Notes under the pieces: model-generated
Seen by the model: only the letters and a program-made list of their open reading frames with translations
Told to the model about the DNA's origin: nothing
Database searches by the model: none
Position numbers and translations under genes: made by a program
Part shown: one piece after another, positions 35,110-46,816 of the stretch
How the letters are laid out: each line of letters opens with the position of its first letter
Position numbering within the stretch: the stretch's first letter is position 1
Assembly: GCF_038396675.1 (NCBI RefSeq)
Contig: NC_088933.1
Location: 36,542,001 to 36,606,000 of the forward strand
Length of the DNA stretch: 64,000 nucleotides
Source of the DNA: Hydra vulgaris
Taxonomy: Eukaryota > Cnidaria > Hydrozoa > Anthoathecata > Hydridae
Direction: 5' to 3'

Positions 35110-36040
35110 GACTGCAAATCGATTATTTACAATTATTATTGATTAAAAAAAATTTTATTAGGCTATTTGTGTCACAGTTTCTGTGTGACCTGGCGTCAGT
35201 AGCTTTTTTTAAAAAAATTGAACTTTTAATAATAGTGGTTCAAAAAACAAACAAATACGGAATTAATACACATTAATTGTTATGTCATATAAATTTTATT
35301 TATCTATTGGTATAATTTTGATATCACCTAAGTCCTGCTTTTTTGTTTTTTGCTGCACTAAAATATTTACTTTTATTGCACTAAAAGTAAATGGTTTATT
35401 GCAGTAAAACCTGAAAAGTTAAATTTCGATTTAAATTATTCTAGAATTTGTTCTGATAATTTTATTACAGGTTTAGTTTTTAATTTTTATTTTTGTTTAA
35501 GATTATCTAAGCTATTAAACTGTAGAGTTTACATAATTTAACATTTACATTTGGCAGAAATGAATTGGTTGAAAACCCAGCTGCATTTTAAATCAATCAT
35601 TGAATCCATTTTTTTCTGTTAAATGTTTTTACAGACAAGGTTATTCACAAATTATATAAACTAATCAAGATACATGCGTATCTATTGTAATTATTACTAT
35701 TGTGTGTTGACTTGATTATTAATTATTACTAATACCTTTAGGTATACATAGTTACAGTTAAGAACATGTTTTTTCAATTTTAAGATAATAATTTTACTTT
35801 CAGTATACATTTTCCAAATTTGTGACAATAGTATTATCAAAGCAAAATTAGAAAATAAGCTTAAAGTACAATTTGTAAAATAATATCTATTAGATAATCT
35901 AATTGCTATTTTTATACTAGTATTGTATTCTATGCCTAAAGATATTACTATCTAATGTTGTTTAGTTAAACTTTGTTTGTAATAGAATTGTCATAGTTTT
36001 ACCCAATTTATGCATAAAATATACGAAAATAATATTTTGT
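35110..36040. other. Intron-like spacer inside transposon
   Basis: AT-rich; no motifs. ORF 35076-35276 overlaps the palindrome and looks random. Confidence 0.5.
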
Positions 36041-36525
36041 TGTAGTGTCCTCAAAGATCAATGTATTGCCAGATGACTTTGATTTGATGTTTTCTGACAT
36101 GGTCTTAAAGATGAGATGATAGTTGCTCTTCCTAATCCATGTGAAATCGTTGTCAAGGTTATTGGTAAAAATATACTATAAATTAGTCTAAAATCATTAT
36201 GTCAGGTTTTTTCTTATTATTTTAAAAGTTTGTTTTAAACTAATAATATAATTATTTCCTTATGCTTATCTTATGTTTAATATGTGATAATTATATTTCA
36301 TGTTTTCCAGAATCAGACCCATCATTCCAAAGAATATCATACGAACCGACATTTCTTCAAATGTTGAACTCTGTTCCAATTTATAGCCTAGAAAATTCTC
36401 CTGGTACAGAGAAAAGCTTGCCACAATCATCGTTTATTCTGCAGCCACAAAATATGAATGCCCAAGCTACTGTCTAGTCTCCACTTTCTCTAGGGATTGG
36501 AGTTAAGGTATGTTGCTGTGGATTT

Positions 36526-38269
36526 ATGTCGGAAAATAATGCACGTATGGACAGACATTTAGGTATGAGTTCAATATGTAAAATTGTTTGTAAAATTTGT
36601 AATGCCTCATTTAAATCAACAAGAGGAGTATCAAGGCACATTTGCAAAAAAAATGAAAAAGTAGTTTTACCTTTTCCAAAGATAAAAATAGACTCGCAAA
36701 CAACATTAGCAATTAAACTATGTGGTCAGTTGAGAGTGCCTTCAACGACTGTCAATACAATATTTAGCATTTCCGCCAATATGTTACTTAATATTCGGAA
36801 GTTAATAAAAGAAAAGCATTTTCATACTTTTGACAAGTATTCTTTACAAGTGAATATCCTTAGTAATAAATATCAAAGAGAAAAATTGTTAAATGATTTG
36901 TTTGGCATTTTGAAAATAAATGAAGTTTTGTTTGCTGGTGGCAAAGGTTATAATTTTTTACTATTTGACATTATTAATTTCCTTTTGCAAATTGATGAGT
37001 TTGTACAGCTTTTAAGTAGGAAAGATGCTAAAGCAAATTATCGTACAGATTTCTCTACCCACAAGCCATTAGAATTTTCTCTTTGCTTATATTGTGATGA
37101 TATAATTAGCTAACCCTATTGGCAAACATAGAAAACTTTATAAACTAACTATTTTCTATGTTCAATTTCATTCCTTGCCATCATATATGCGTTCTACGTT
37201 AATATCAGTTTTTCCACTTGCAGTTGTGCCTGTAAAATTATTCTAAAAATAAATTATTTTAAGTCTAATAAAAAAGGGGCTTATTTTCAGTACTTAGAAG
37301 ATTTTATTACTTCCTGTAATCTTTTGAATAACGGTGTTACTTTTAATTCAACGATTGGTTGTGTAAAACTATTTTTAAAATTTGTTATATATTTGGGAGA
37401 TACATTAGCTTCAAATCACATTTGTGGATTTAAAACCAGCTTTGCACCAAATGTATTTAGATGCTGTCGTACATGTCTTACCACAAATATACAAATGACA
37501 TCAATTTACAGAGAAGATATGTGTATATTACGTACTCAAGCAAACCACCAGCAACATATCTTAGATCTCAAGAGTGTGACAAGTAAAAAATCTTAACTCT
37601 ATTGGTCAAGATTTTATGGCATAAATTATGAGTGCACTTTTATTATTCACCGCTTTTCATATTATTGAAAACGCACCACACAATCCCATGCACATTTAGC
37701 TTGAAGAACTAGTGTCCCATGAACTATGTCTTCTGCTGCAATTGCTTATTTGTGAAAAATGTATATACTCATTAGCTGCACTTAATAGTTTTATTATCCA
37801 GTTTCCTTATTCATACTCTGAAGACAGAGATAAGCCCAATATTTGTCCAACTACCTTTGATATTTCAGGGTCTCAAACATCTGCTCAAATTTTGATTCTT
37901 GCTCATATCATTCCACTTTTTATTGGACAAAACAACGATTCCAATGATCCTCATTATGTTAATTTTCTTAGTCTTTTACAAATTCTTCAACTTACTTTGT
38001 CACTGATAACTACATATAGAACTATTTTTGATTTAGAAACTCTTATTGAAAAGCATTACAAATCATTTTCTTTATTGTGGCCAAATAATCTGATACCAAA
38101 ACATCATTTTATACTTCATTTTGTCGGACAAATTCATCGATTTGGTCCACTAAAAAATCAATTTTGTATGACTTTTGAAGCAAAGCACAATAAAATAAAA
38201 AGTGTACATTGGCATAATATCTTCAATGGAACACAATTTCAAACTTCCTTGATGATAATGGTCAACTGA
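36526..38269 (+). pseudogene. Transposase-like gene of CACTG element, broken
   Basis: 36526-37113 (195 codons) starts with a C2H2-type finger (VCKICNASFKSTRGVSRHIC) and ends with KPLEFSLCLYCDDIIS and a stop. The next frame continues NPIGKHRKLYKLTIFYVQFH and RSTLISVFPLAVVPVK; 37324-37596 adds GVTFNSTIGCVKLF, YLGDTLASNHICGFK, FRCCRTC; 37712-38269 adds IPKHHFILHFVGQIHRFGPL and CMTFEAKHN. The blocks ..YxDD..NPLG..HKL.., ..DTLASH..GGFK.., C..C, and PKHHFxxH....FGPL...M.FEAKH occur together in a family of large uncharacterised animal proteins linked to transposons. Stops and shifts break it at least three times. Confidence 0.7.
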
Positions 38270-38776
38270 TACCTTATGCTTTTACGGCAAACATTTTAAA
38301 AAAAGAAATGTAATTGGTTCAATTGTATACCAAGTTGGTGATATTATTTCGACAATTGATAATTCTTATCAACTTTATAAGATCACTGACCTTCAACCTA
38401 ATTGCATAAAAGTTTGCATCATGACAATGACATCTACATACCTCATAAACTGGCTTTTCATGTTAGAAGTACTAATACGTTTAAATAAATTATTTTAGAA
38501 AATCTGCAAATTCCATAGCAATTGACAAAATTTACTGTAGATGGCACAATAATAGTTGTGCCTAGGTCAAAACATTGTCTCATAGTTTCATAATTACAAT
38601 AAATATTTTGAGTATGAATATATTTTGTATATTTGTTGCTGTTTTTTAAGTTTTTTAATTACTTTAGACTTTCGTCCGATATTTGCGTGTTATCAGAAAT
38701 CAAAAACCATTAATTTAATTACAAATTAATCGTTTTTTAAAAAACCTGCAAAAACGCAAATTTAATTGACCAGAAG

Positions 38777-38945
38777 GTTTTTAAAAACATTCCGAATGTT
38801 TTTAAAACATTCTGAATGTTCTTAAAACATTCTGAATGTTTTTAAAACATTCTGAATGTTTTTAAAACATTCTGAATGTTTTTAAAACATTCTGAATGTT
38901 TTTAAAACATTCTGAATGTTTTTAAAACATTCTGAATGTTTTTTA
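38777..38945. repeat. 20-bp palindromic tandem repeat, about 8 copies
   Basis: The unit AATGTTTTTAAAACATTCTG repeats nearly perfectly. Each unit holds self-complementary parts (AACATTCTGAATGTT, TTTTTAAAAA-like), so the array can fold as many small hairpins. Confidence 0.95.
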
Positions 38946-38999
38946 ACAATATAAACAATGTTGTTATTTTTTTTAATAAAATGTTTTTATTTTTATTTT

Positions 39000-39149
39000 T
39001 TTTACTGTAAATCATGCGCGGAGTGTTGCTACATCGACTATCTTATAGCCTGACTCGCAACAAACTGCTGCTACATCGACTGACAAATAGCCTGACTTGC
39101 AACGGAGTGCTGCTATATATATATATATATATGTAAAACTCTTAACTGG

Positions 39150-39240
<91 letters not shown>

Positions 39241-39373
39241 TATAAATTAGTAAAAAACACTTATCTAACTTTTATCTTCGACTTGAAGTCCTGATGAACT
39301 CTTCCTGATGATCCAGCAATGGTGAAACTTCAAGTTGAAGATAAAAGTTAGATAAGTGTTTTTTACTAATTTA
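39000..39373. repeat. GCTGCTACATCGACT repeats, (TA)n and 47-bp foldback
   Basis: 39024-39110 has two or three copies of a TGCTACATCGACTnnnnnnATAGCC word. 39114-39131 and 39152-39240 are (TA)n. 39243-39289 and 39327-39373 are 47-bp inverted arms with one mismatch and a 37-base spacer. Confidence 0.88.
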
Positions 39374-39470
39374 TTATTGCTCTGTTCTTTAAGAACATTG
39401 AGCACTCTATTTGTAAAAAACACTAACATAATTTATATATATATATATATTATATATACCTATCTTTTCA

Positions 39471-40388
39471 ATGGAGTGCACCAAATATTTAAATGGTTTG
39501 GTGCCTTGCCGTAAGCATACTTTAAAAGATGTTTGTAGTGAATTGGCGCATCACCTCGAAGAGTGTCTTCCCGAGGGAAACCGTTCAATAAGAAAAAAGT
39601 TCTATCATTGTGTAATTGTCCTTTTGAAACAATCATACTCAAACTGTACTTTTGGAGAAGAGGGTGCAGTAAGTTTGAACTTTAATGTTTTTAAATTATC
39701 AAAAAAACAGTGAAATATTACCCAAAAATAAATTATATACCCAAAAATAAATTATAAAAACCAATATATAGTTCATAACATTAATTTTATATGATATTTA
39801 ATTAAACAGAACATAAGTTATGGATAATTACTCCAAATAAGGGTAAAATTAAATTCAAATAGATATAGATTCAGGTTTTTTTTAATGTTCATATGTTTTA
39901 TGCATGTTTTGTGTAACACACTCATGTGTTACACAAGACTAGACATTTAAATGATAAATTTTGTTTTTTAGGTTGGAATTGTAAAGCGCGTTTGTAATGT
40001 AATTCGGAAGCGACGCGAGCGTCGTTTAAAAAGTTTGCTTGAGGTAAAATATGCAAACAGAATGCTAAACATCTCTGGAATAAACGATAGCTCATTTGAT
40101 AAAGATATACAGGTGATACCCTATTTTTAAAAAGCCTATTTTTAAAAGAAATATTTTTAATCAGTATATTTAAAAAAAAAATTATTATTACTGGAAGATA
40201 TGTACAGGAAAAATTTAATAAGGTTTACTTTAGAGTTAATGCAATTTCTTTTTTAGTTTGCTTTGGTACAAAGAGTTCCTGATATTGATCATATTCGTTG
40301 TTTGGTTAGGAATATGCAGTGTTCTTTGCCATATTCAGAACACAAAGAGCACCTGTTCCATCCAGAAATTGTAAGCAAATAATACTTA

Positions 40389-40475
<87 letters not shown>

Positions 40476-41289
40476 TTATATATATATATGCGGTCCTTTA
40501 TATGTGATCCCTTATTGGAAGGGGAGAGATCACATTTAACTTTTATGATTAGTTTTTTGTTATTTATTTAATGAATTTGTATTTTGCGCATTTTTAACAA
40601 GTTATTCATATGACTTAAAATTTTATAGATCATGGACGAATTTGAAAGAATGAGCATAGTTACCAAAGAATTAGGCTATTGCAAGTTGTTGAAAAGTTGT
40701 ATCCCGGTTTAGATATTCTATCTGCCCTAATACAATTTCATAAGAACACTACCAGAAAAGGAGTGTTGTGTCCAATTGTTATTGCTAGTGTAAGTTTAAC
40801 GTATAGTTGTTTCTTTTTTGATTTTATAATTTGTTATTTATTTTTGTAATATATTATTAAGATAGATTAACTTAGCTTCACTTTTTAACAAATTTTTAGT
40901 CTGAAGATAATATCTCTTCTCCTGGGTCGCAACTTATTTTAGGAGAGAACATAACAATTGTTGACAAAAGGAAAGTAATTGCGATTGGTCATCGACATAA
41001 TGATTCCCTACATATGCTTCAACTTATCGCTTATTATTATATTATCGACTTGTCGTACCCAAGATCGTTTGGAGGAATTTTAGGGCTGTTGCAGCATTAC
41101 GTCTTGCAAATACCATTTGCTTGTACCAATAAGCTTTGGCTAAAAAAAATGCAAAGTCTTGTAAAAGGTTTTGTTGTATCTTTGTATTTTGAAACTGTTC
41201 AACTCTTTGCTTCGAATAAAAACATTGAGACAATTCAAAATTTAATATTTATATTTGATGATGGTTTCTTTTTAAAGGAAAAAATATAA
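39471..41289 (+). pseudogene. C-terminal exons of second transposon gene (SAMD3-like?)
   Basis: Exons with good AG/GT borders: about 39470-39668, 39972-40112, 40257-40370, 40629-40789 and 40900-41289. The frame joins as ..CTFGEEGA/VGIVKRVCNVIRKRRERR../[17 protein letters not shown]../IMDEFERMSIVTKELG... A 1-base shift near 40676 breaks exon four. Exon five encodes SPGSQLILGENITIVDKRKV and IAYYYIIDLSYPRSFGGILG, resembling the C-terminal block (..FDxSYP..) of SAMD3-like proteins. The preserved splice sites indicate a genuine multi-exon gene, now damaged. The name is tentative. Confidence 0.55.
40393..40490. repeat. (TA)n microsatellite in intron
   Basis: About 98 bases of TA with TATTTATA interruptions, in the intron 40371-40628. 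Confidence 0.96.
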
Positions 41290-41379
41290 TTTTTATTATT
41301 TCTTTGGTCTTTTTGTTAATTTCATTTAAGTAAAGTGTGACATTTAATCATTTAATTTATCAAATGATTAAATGTGACA

Positions 41380-41775
41380 TTTGTTATTAAATTAGTCACG
41401 CAATTTTTAGATATTTCGTACGGTGTGACATTTATATTTTTTATTTGTCACGGAACATCTAAAACACTATCGTGTCGCATGTGACCAAGTCCGATTTAAC
41501 GCGCCATATTTAATTTCTCTAAATGAGGCGTGAAAAATTGGGCCTGGTGACATGCGACACGATAGTGTTTTAGATGTGCCGTGACAAATAAAAAATTTAA
41601 ATGTCACGCCATACTTAATTGATAAAAGTCGTGTGACTACTTTAATTATAAATGTCACGCCAAACTTATTATCCTAATGTCGCGTGACGATTTTCGTTTT
41701 TGATGTCGCGTGTTAAATCGGGCTTCGTGACATGGCAATTTTATTAGAGAATTTGGCGTGACATTTTTTACAGTG
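41380..41775. repeat. Right subterminal GTCACG/GTCGCG repeats with foldback
   Basis: Repeated TGTCACGCCA, GTGTGACAT and GTCGCGTGA words up to the right terminal repeat. 41458-41485 and 41548-41577 form a ~28-bp inverted pair (CATCTAAAACACTATCGTGT). Confidence 0.82.
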
Positions 41776-42198
41776 TAGTGGGAAAGCGAAAAATAGTTTA
41801 GTAAATAGTTTGTCGCTCGGAGCCATTTGTATGCGATTCGCTTTATCTTTACTTTTGTTTTACTATGTTTTTGCTTTAATTTGTTTCTTTACTCTTAACT
41901 AAACCTTATTCATTTTTATGTTCGTTTTTTTGTTGTCTTTATTCCATATGAAGTCAAACTAATAACTTGCAAACAGGCAGAAAAACAACCCTCGGGTTTC
42001 TATGGTTTCAATTAGCTAGACATTTTGTTACGATCTTCGACATCTTACGATCTAGACATTTTGTTACGATCTTACGATTCTACATTTGTGAATGATATAA
42101 GTCTTTAATGATCTATTTTGTTTTTTCTTTCCTTCTCTTAGAGATACATGTCTTTTTAAAAATATATATATTTTTTTTAATACATGTATTATCTATCA
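41776..42198. other. Spacer between two transposons
   Basis: A 36-bp near-tandem duplication (TCTAGACATTTTGTTACGAT at 42014 and 42050). Otherwise nothing recognised. Confidence 0.6.
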
Positions 42199-43745
42199 TA
42201 GGCGCTGGAAGTGTTTAAAGACTGGGGGAGGGGCAGAAATGGGTGGGGCTTGGGGAGGTGTACCCCTCCCTGAATGGGTGTTTGGGGGCGTTATCCCACT
42301 GAAATTTTTTTAGGCATAATTAACCCTGCTAAATGCAGATTTGCAAGCTTTTTTAAATCATTTTATTTAAATATTTGGTACAAAACAAAATCTACCAAAA
42401 ACAATTACAGTTACTGTAAAAAATGCCCAAATACGGATGAACGTTCGCGGATTTTAGCCACAAACTCCTCCATGAGTGCTGTAATGTCAACCTTGTCTAG
42501 GTAATCTTTGTTAATGTGCATTAAAGCGAGGTCAGTGAGGCGACTCTGTGACATTGTTGACCGCAGCCAAGTATTAGGCCGTCTCGATGTACTGAAGGAC
42601 CTTTCAGAACCAGTTACGGATATTGAAACAGATAAACACAACACAACTACCTGTTACACCATGTCAAATAACCTGAGGGTACTTGGTTCAAGGTTCTTTA
42701 AAGCTGCTGCTAGCTGGTGTAAACCTTTAGGCAGTGCTTGTCCTTAAACAATTGTGGAAGCAGTTGCAGCTGTAACTGCAACATAGGAACATCGACATTA
42801 TTTGGCAAACTTTGCAGTAGCATGGTGGCTAGTGTGGCTGCATTACTTGTGGATGTGCATGAACCTATCAAAATAGCTTTTGTGCTTGCAATTTTATGCA
42901 ATCCTTCTTAGTTAAAACGACGCTGCAGTTCTGCAACTGAGTGGTCAATGGTTTCGAAGAGACTTTTCTTCCAGATAACATCTGTAGTTAATTGTTTTAC
43001 ATTACGGCTTTGAGCCCCATGCGAGAAATGGAGCAGGAGCATTAATTGTGGAACTACGTTGTGCCTTAGGCAGCTCGAGATTCAGCGTGGTAGCTTTCTC
43101 GATGGCATTCCTGTGTAACTCTGAAGCAAATTCATCATTACGCAAGATTAAACATTAAAACAAATTTTGCTTTTTTAAATTTTATTTCATTTTCATGGAA
43201 TCTGTACTCTATACTCTGTACAATGAAATTTTTTTACTAATCGAATTCTATTGAAAAATTCTTAATTTAGTTCTCTTTTTTGTCATGGACTTTGAAACAA
43301 TAGACTTTCAAAAGTTGCGTTTTGACGTTTTCAAAACTGAAAATATTTTTTTGCGACTGATTTATATGAGGGCGATATTTTCTTTTATAACAGAAAAGTA
43401 TTTGACTCTACATATTTTGTTGTTAAAACTTTTAAAGCTGAACTCCAAACTAACATAGGAAAGTTCACGGTAATACCCATCAAAATCAGGAACTTAAATA
43501 CAAATATCGATAAGCTAAAATACTTTCTTATCGAATACAAAAGTTCTTTTAAAAAAAAAGAACTTTTGCATTCTTTTGAATGCAAAAGCTTTTTTTCTTC
43601 GGAGTGCATAAAATTATTGCTGTTTTGAATCGCGGATAGTGACATTTTTGATGGGGGATAAGAGAGGCAGAAGATATCCTCTGCCCCCGGTGCAGAAATG
43701 TTGGGTGAGCAGTTGCCCATCCTGCACCCTATGTTCCAGCGCCTA
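42199..43745 (-). mobile_element. Internally deleted hAT relic (ZMYM1/P52-repressor-like group)
   Basis: Ends are 12-bp inverted repeats TAGGCGCTGGAA (42199-42210 and 43734-43745). TGTATTATC occurs just outside both ends but at different offsets, so the target duplication is unclear. The interior carries hAT transposase fragments on the minus strand. Confidence 0.72.
42411..43060 (-). pseudogene. hAT transposase fragments
   Basis: ORF 42644-42411 reads ISVTGSERSFSTSRRPNTWL and STMSQSRLTDLALMHINKDY, the hAT dimerisation region of the ZMYM1/P52-repressor-like group (..TSCEAERSFS.LRRLKTWLRSTM..). Near 43040-42910 another frame reads HGAQSRNVKQLTTDVIW, also typical. The catalytic Asp blocks were not found. 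Confidence 0.78.
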
Positions 43746-43890
43746 CGTGTATTATCAAAGCTTCCCTCTGAAAAGTTTTTAAATTTTAATAAAATTTCAT
43801 TGGGTTGAGAACTGATCTTCCCGTCCGGGCATTTGTTTCAGTTATGCTTGGAGAACTTTTGCTCCTAATCTATGACTCAAGCAAACATCT

Positions 43891-43993
43891 CAGTTAAAAG
43901 TAGACAAAGATCTGATATGCGTTTATAGTAATTCAATCCAGAATGAAATCACAGTTAAAAGTAGACAAAGATCTGATATGCGTTTATAGTAAT
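43891..43993. repeat. 61-bp tandem duplication
   Basis: CAGTTAAAAGTAGACAAAGA through TATGCGTTTATAGTAAT occurs at 43891-43932 and 43952-43993. Confidence 0.93.
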
Positions 43994-44107
43994 CCAGTCC
44001 AAATTTTTAGCAGCCAATATTTCCTTTTGTTAAAGAGAGCTCGCTTCGCGAGCAGGGACGCTACACCCTGAGGTGGGATCTTCTATCCACCAGCTACTCG
44101 CACAGCT

Positions 44108-44205
44108 AAATAAGTGATCTGCAAACAGTCAGCTTTTTGTCATCAACTGACTTTTGCAAATATCAGTTAATGACAACTTAGCTGACTGTTTCAGATCACT
44201 TATTT
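44108..44205. repeat. Inverted repeat, ~26-bp arms
   Basis: AAATAAGTGATCTGCAAACA-type arm (44108-44134) is inverted at 44180-44205; inner words TGTCATCAACTGA / TCAGTTAATGACA also pair. It may be a tiny hairpin MITE. Confidence 0.85.
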
Positions 44206-44817
44206 GGATCCACGTAGCTTGAGAAATTGTTTAAGTTTAGTATGAGTTATAGTTTCAAATTTTACTTTGCTTGTGGTTAGATAAAGTTAATGTTTTTTTT
44301 AAATAATGCTTTTATGTTTATGTTGTTTAAAATGTTTAAAACGCTTAAAATGCTTAAAATACTTTTAAAAGTTTAAAATAATATAACGTCATTCATCGTC
44401 ATTTGTCATAAAGCCATAATTTTGTCATAAAGTTCTTTCACTTAACTTTCAACATTCAGATCTCAGGAAATAAAAAAAAAACTTTTTTAATTTGTATTTA
44501 AAAAAAAAATGAAAAAAATGAAAATAATATACCATATTTGATTTAAATCGAGAATATTATATTTGACAAATTATCAATACCATCTCAAGTTCGATCGCTT
44601 TACAAAATAGTTTTTCTTTTAAGAAAAAAAATGAACTTTTAGACGAAACCACTAGTCAAATGTAATTCGTGGAGATTAAAAGTTTTACTACTTTACAACT
44701 TTTATTACATGATATTTAAGACTAATAAACATGTGATCTAAAAACGATGGAAAAAAACACATACTGAAACTTTTTAGTCCCTGTGTTTATCCTATTGCAG
44801 TCATTAGGTTAACCTAA
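44206..44817. other. Spacer, nothing recognised
   Basis: AT-rich, with short TTTAAAATGCTTAAAA words near 44325-44365. Confidence 0.5.
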
Positions 44818-45470
44818 TTTCAGCATGATTTCCAGCCATTGCACAATCTAACATCATGTGCAATCCTGTCCGCTTTCTCTATGCTATCTTTCTACCGCGA
44901 TTTCTTCTATCTTTTGCTCTAACATATCTTCGTTCTTCCAAAACTCACTTTACTCTTGGCCGTAGAGCGGTAATGACGCTCCCCTACTAGGGGCTGAACA
45001 CGTCTCTGCGTGCCATGGTATGGTGGTCTCCGTATGGCAATTAGCTGGAGGAGAATAAACCACAATACCAACATGTGATCTAAGTATCATCTATAAACAG
45101 TAAATATATAAAATTAAAAAAATAAGAATCACAATACAAAAAAACAAAAAAAAAAAACAGACGATCTAAGTATAAAAAAACGTCATCAGCAATGTTGACT
45201 ACATTTATACAAATACATTAGTTAGATAACCTAATTAATAGTACAAATTGCATATTCTAACATCTAGTGCAATATCTGTCCGCTTTCTCCATGCTATCTT
45301 TTTAAATCGATTTCTTCTGACTTTCACTCTAAATCCTTCGTTCTTCTCAAAACGGTCTGCGAAGCGGGTTATGATGCTCTTTAGTGAGTTGAACACGTCT
45401 TTGCGGGCCTTGGTAATGTTGCCTCTGTATGGCAACTAGCCGAAGGAGAATAACCACAATACCAACAGAT
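44818..45470. repeat. Two diverged copies of a ~230-bp dispersed repeat
   Basis: 44830-45070 and 45245-45470 share TGTCCGCTTTCTCYATGCTA, CGATTTCTTCT, GAACACGTCTYTGCG, TATGGCAAYTAGC and GAGAATAAMCCACAATACCA in order. The sequence is GC-richer than its surroundings, as SINE bodies often are. No tRNA head was found. The minus ORF 45435-45235 (MPYRGNITKARKDVFNSLKS) matches nothing I know and may be chance. Confidence 0.78.
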
Positions 45471-46266
45471 TGATCAATGAAAAAAAAGAATTGTTTGGTG
45501 CACTGTCGTCCAGAGTGACCGCCAGGGGTAAGTTGTTCCCCAGGTCTGATTTTTCTTTTCCAATAGTTAGATATACATTAGGAAATAGTCTTATCACGGT
45601 ACTTAATACTTCGGTACCAACACGGTTCTTTATTAAAAAAGTAGTTACGGTAAAAGTCTTTCAAAGTATTGAGTAAATCGGTAAAAACAATAGTACCAAG
45701 CAATTTTAATATTAGAATAGTGCTATTTATAAAGCTCGTTCTTTTTTTCTTTTTTTCTTTTTTTTTTATTAGCGTAAGAAGCTACGGCTTCTTCATTCAA
45801 GTATTTTTTAGAATTACCGTGTATGTATATGTATAATAGGGTGTCTCAAAAAAAAAAAATTTTTTTGAGGTCAATTTCAGCTATATGTAAAATCTGAATT
45901 TCTACATTTATATTTAAAATCTGACATTTTTTTTTATAGAAGGTTCATTGAAGCCTGATTCACAGAAAATGTTGATAATAATGACTACTTAAACAACCTT
46001 TGTGTTTTCTGTATACTGTTTTGTTTTAACTGGTTTTTGTTTATTATTTTGATTTTAACAGCTTATAGTAATAACTAGAAACTTATTTTACTGAAATAAG
46101 AACTAATTTTTTCATATATAATTATGTAATAGTTATGAATATCTTCAATATACATATATTTACTTGAAAATTGTATCATAAAATGTAATTTTTTTAGGGG
46201 GAAATTAGAATTAAATTTTTTTGATATTGTTTTAGGATTAACTAATAATAAAATTAATAACTTAAA

Positions 46267-46796
46267 TGGGTCGTACTCAAAAAAACAAAAAAAGAAGAGT
46301 GAGAAGAGAAAATACAGCCTGTCAACAAATCCAAGGAGGCTACTTTTTCTCTTATAGTACACAATCAATGGGCTTCCAATAAACCAGCTGGCAACCATTG
46401 GAAATATTCTTAGATACATCCAGTTTCTAAAATCTTCCAGGTAAAACAAATAATTATTATTGTTATATAAATATACTATAAAACAATGATAAAATTTTTT
46501 AATGGTCTATTTTATGCAATACAGATTTAATCTAATATCACCCCCTCCCCTACAAGTGTTAAAAATGAGACACAATAAGGCAAAAAATTACGTAAGAAAA
46601 AAAAATAACTTAATGATTAATACTTGTCTATTTTTATTTTAGATCTATAAGATTTTAATCTACTAAGTTGATAGTAGCCTGCCCTCAAAAAAATGAGAAC
46701 AGGGATCTGATCTGTAAAGATCTTCTGCAAAAAGTTTCTGCAAGAATTCTGAACAAAGATGTGTTGCCTCCGCTGTAATAGACACTTGGAATAAAA
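46267..46796 (+). pseudogene. 5' part of unnamed transposase-like gene
   Basis: One frame reads YSLSTNPRRLLFLL, a stop, then TINGLPINQLATIGNILRYI and QFLKSS up to a possible donor GTAAAA at 46441. About 46690-46796 reads RDLICKDLLQKVSARILNKD and VLPPL, then TLGIK. The sentence TLGIK/QSFKILSSVDPVSGIRY continues beyond the hAT at 56071, which shows that the hAT interrupted this gene. Start codon not certain. Confidence 0.45.
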
Positions 46797-46816
46797 TAGG
46801 GGTGGGAGTTAAGGTT

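Larger units (their letters stand above)
34661..36477 (+). pseudogene. N-terminal exons of second transposon gene (SAMD3-like?)
   Basis: Candidate exons: 34661-34750 (MSKIIKISYLLKFMQVVLAV.., ending before GTAAAT), about 36047-36161 (VSSKINVLPDDFDLMFSDM with a frameshift, then DEMIVALPNPCEIVVK) and 36311-36477 (ESDPSFQRISYEPTFLQMLN to TAG). The PDDFDLMFSD...PCEIVVK pattern resembles the ubiquitin-like N-terminus of SAMD3-like proteins that accompany such transposons in animals; this is from memory and uncertain. Confidence 0.45.
34376..41775 (+). mobile_element. 7.4-kb CACTG-ended DNA transposon with two genes
   Basis: The left end reads CACTGTAAAAAATGTCATGC and the right end, inverted, CACTGTAAAAAATGTCACGC; similarity continues to about 28 bp. 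TA flanks both ends as a possible 2-bp target duplication. Both subterminal regions carry many copies of AAATGTCACGCCA and GTCGCGTGAC words, as CACTA-type elements do. Inside are a transposase-like gene and a spliced second gene, both on the plus strand, plus later insertions of microsatellite and satellite. CACTA/EnSpm is the best superfamily guess, based on ends and layout, not on a verified transposase match. Confidence 0.75.

Noticed and set aside
43385..43720. Minus-strand 111-codon ORF
   Set aside because: Includes the subterminal sequence of the hAT at 42199-43745 and shows no protein motif; probably chance.
46075..46449. Minus-strand 124-codon ORF with aromatic-rich sequence
   Set aside because: Antisense to the unnamed transposase 5' part; no motif.
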